From NCBI GenBank assembly GCA_041685835.1, contig JAWLEX010000124.1, forward strand, positions 1 through 8,600: 8,600 bases of DNA, read 5' to 3'. A model generated the notes under the pieces. The model ran no database searches and had not been told where the DNA came from. It was given only the letters and a program-made list of their open reading frames with translations. This DNA comes from JAIPEI01 sp041685835 (GTDB lineage Bacteria > Desulfobacterota > DSM-4660 > Desulfatiglandales > HGW-15). Shown here one piece after another: positions 6,945 through 8,600 of the stretch (position 1 is its first letter; the number at the start of each line of letters is the position of its first letter). A program made the position numbers and the translations under genes.

Positions 6945-7943
6945 ATGCCTTCTAAACCGAAAAGGTGGGAAAGGCTGCCGTGGCTGGGGGTGACCGCCCT
7001 GCTCATGGTAATGCCTCTTGTCCTGGGAAAGGGCTACTACCTGAACGTGATGAATTTCATTGGGATCTACTCGATCGTCGCCGTGGGGCTCTGCCTGCTG
7101 GTAGGCTACGGAGGGCAGTTGTCCATATCCCATTCCGCCTTTTTCGCCATCGGCGCCTATGGTTCGGCCGTGCTCTGCGTCCGCCTGAGGCTTGATCCTT
7201 TGATCACCATTGTATTAAGCCAGATGATATCGGCACTGGCCGCCTGGGGAATCGGGGCGGTGGTCCTTAGATTGAAGGGGCATTACCTGGCGATCGCCAC
7301 CCTGAGTTTTACGGTCATCATGGAAACCCTGATCAAGGAGATGCCGAGAGTAACCGGCGGGTTGAACGGCCTGGCCGGCATACCTTCCATCTCAGCGGGT
7401 CCATTCGTCATCGACTCGGACTGGCAGTTCTACTATTTATTGTGGCCGGTTGCGCTGCTTCTTTTGCTCTTTGCCCTAAATCTGGTCGACTCGCGAATGG
7501 GACGCGTCTTCAGGGCGATCCGGGAAGGTGAGGACGTGGCGCGTCAGTTCGGTGTCGATGTACGCAAGTATAAGATAAAGCTGTTTGTCCTCTCCTCCGT
7601 CTACGCCTCCCTTGCCGGCTCCTTGTATGCACACTTCGTTTCGTTCATTTCGCCGTCCGCCGGCTCGATAATGTTTGCCATTGAAATGATCCTGATCATC
7701 GCCCTGGGGGGATATACTCTCATCTGGGGGGCCATGCTGGGCGTCTTTGCGCTCACTCTGCTCAACGAGTATCTCGCCATTTTCGCGGAATTCAAAAGAA
7801 TGATCTACGGAAGCGTCTTGATCGTGATCATCATGTTTTTCCCGAACGGCCTTTTTTTGGGTATGAGGGACCTCTTGAGGACCTTGATCAGAGCGTTCCG
7901 CACAAGGAAGGGAAACCATGCTTCGGCTCAATCGTGTCAGTAA
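6945..7943 (+). CDS. livM: LivM-type ABC transporter permease
   Basis: This is the second inner-membrane permease, 332 residues from ATG 6945. Signatures are GYGGQLSISHSAFFAIGAY (54-72), RLKGHYLAIATLSF (109-122), TGGLNGL (137-143) and the coupling loop GRVFRAIREGEDVARQFGVDV (186-206). Multiple hydrophobic segments run to the end. The start is uncertain by four codons. ATG 6945 has GGAG at 6936-6939 with 5 nt spacing, while ATG 6933 has AGAGG only 2 nt away. Translation is probably coupled to the TetR gene, which ends at 6927. The 3' end overlaps the ATPase gene by 26 nt. Confidence 0.92.
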   Translation: MPSKPKRWERLPWLGVTALLMVMPLVLGKGYYLNVMNFIGIYSIVAVGLCLLVGYGGQLSISHSAFFAIGAYGSAVLCVRLRLDPLITIVLSQMISALAAWGIGAVVLRLKGHYLAIATLSFTVIMETLIKEMPRVTGGLNGLAGIPSISAGPFVIDSDWQFYYLLWPVALLLLLFALNLVDSRMGRVFRAIREGEDVARQFGVDVRKYKIKLFVLSSVYASLAGSLYAHFVSFISPSAGSIMFAIEMILIIALGGYTLIWGAMLGVFALTLLNEYLAIFAEFKRMIYGSVLIVIIMFFPNGLFLGMRDLLRTLIRAFRTRKGNHASAQSCQ

Positions 7944-8600
7944 GAGATTTGGCGGCCTGACGGCACTATGCAACGTCAGCTTCGATGTCGGAGAAAACAT
8001 GATCAAGGGTCTTATCGGACCAAACGGGGCTGGCAAGACCACCCTCTTCAACACCGCCACGGGGGTCTTCCCCCCTACGGAAGGGGAAGTCACCTTTTAT
8101 GACCAGAGCCTTGACGGAAAGAGACCCGAGGAAATAGCACGGATGGGCATATCGCGCACATTTCAGCAGCCCCATCTCTTCAAGAATCTCACGGTTTGGG
8201 AGAACGTGATGCTGGGCCGTCACAGCAGAAGTCGATCCGAGTTTCTTGCCTGCGGTTTCAGGATACCCTTCTCAAGAAAGGAAGAAAAAAGGCTCAGGGA
8301 TGACTCCATGGGATACCTGGAGTTTCTCGGGTTGACAGAAAAAAAGGACCAGATCGCCACTAAGCTTCCTTTGGGCGAGCAGAGGTATGCCGAGGTAGCC
8401 CGCGCCCTCGCAACGGAACCCCGGCTGATCTTTCTGGATGAGCCGACATCAGGTTTGAACGACTATGAAGTCGCCAGGTTCAAAGAAACACTCATCCGGA
8501 TAAAGGAAAAGGGTATATCGCTCCTGATTATCGAGCACCATATGAAATTCATCATGGGAATCTGCAAGGAACTCGTCGTGCTGAATTTCGGAAGAAAGAT
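7918..8600 (+). CDS. livG: LivG-type ABC transporter ATPase, cut by window edge
   Basis: The first 227 residues are visible; the rest lies beyond the window. The protein powers the LivH/LivM channel from the cytoplasmic face. Visible motifs are Walker A GPNGAGKT (34-41), Q-loop TFQQPHLF (81-88), signature LPLGEQR (150-156), Walker B LIFLDEP (170-176) and the switch histidine in IIEHHM (204-209). The family usually shows LPYGQQR and EHDM at the last two sites; these are conservative departures. The start is ATG 7918 with AGGG at 7909-7912 (5 nt spacing). It overlaps the livM-type gene by 26 nt in another frame, which indicates coupled translation. A LivF-type second ATPase gene is expected to follow. 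Confidence 0.92.
   Translation, partial: MLRLNRVSKRFGGLTALCNVSFDVGENMIKGLIGPNGAGKTTLFNTATGVFPPTEGEVTFYDQSLDGKRPEEIARMGISRTFQQPHLFKNLTVWENVMLGRHSRSRSEFLACGFRIPFSRKEEKRLRDDSMGYLEFLGLTEKKDQIATKLPLGEQRYAEVARALATEPRLIFLDEPTSGLNDYEVARFKETLIRIKEKGISLLIIEHHMKFIMGICKELVVLNFGRK

Noticed and set aside
7476..8093. Minus-strand open frame of 205 codons across the livM/livG junction
   Set aside because: It lies opposite two clearly real overlapping genes, and its protein shows no recognisable domain.

Overview
The window is bacterial DNA from what looks like a diderm (Gram-negative) organism. The evidence is a complete branched-chain-amino-acid-type (Liv) ABC transporter with a Sec-exported periplasmic binding protein, classical Shine-Dalgarno sites and a textbook sigma70 promoter. 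The moderate GC content, the protein flavour and the pairing of an acyl-CoA ligase with a Liv transporter and a TetR regulator suggest a Desulfobacterota (deltaproteobacteria)-like genome. That placement is an inference from memory, not from a search.

The left third (1 to about 2400) is accessory-looking and damaged. A minus-strand gene of about 337 codons (1056 to 42) is split in two frames at a seven-G tract. Its N-terminal part matches no family I can name, and its C-terminal part resembles short antitoxins found next to PIN toxins. Divergent from it, on the plus strand, is a Rad52/Rad22-family single-strand annealing protein gene (from 1355) broken by at least two one-base deletions. A strong intrinsic terminator sits in the leader just ahead of its ribosome-binding site, although no plus-strand gene lies upstream. 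From about 1987 to 2490 no recognisable gene remains.

The right two thirds (about 2430 to 8600) is one intact plus-strand operon. A consensus promoter (TTGACA, 16 bp, TATAAT) is flanked by two 18-bp palindromic operators that are near-identical to each other. It drives, in order: an AMP-forming acyl-CoA ligase, a periplasmic substrate-binding protein, a LivH-type permease, a TetR/AcrR regulator, a LivM-type permease and a LivG-type ATPase that runs off the right edge. Gaps are short, the last pair overlaps, and I see no internal terminator.

My reading is that the transporter brings in a carboxylic acid, the ligase traps it as a CoA thioester, and the embedded TetR protein represses the operon through the twin operators until an acyl-CoA or related ligand releases it. 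Comparable Liv-type systems with a CoA ligase are known for aromatic acid uptake, but the substrate here cannot be read from the sequence. No CRISPR array, insertion sequence, rRNA or tRNA was seen.
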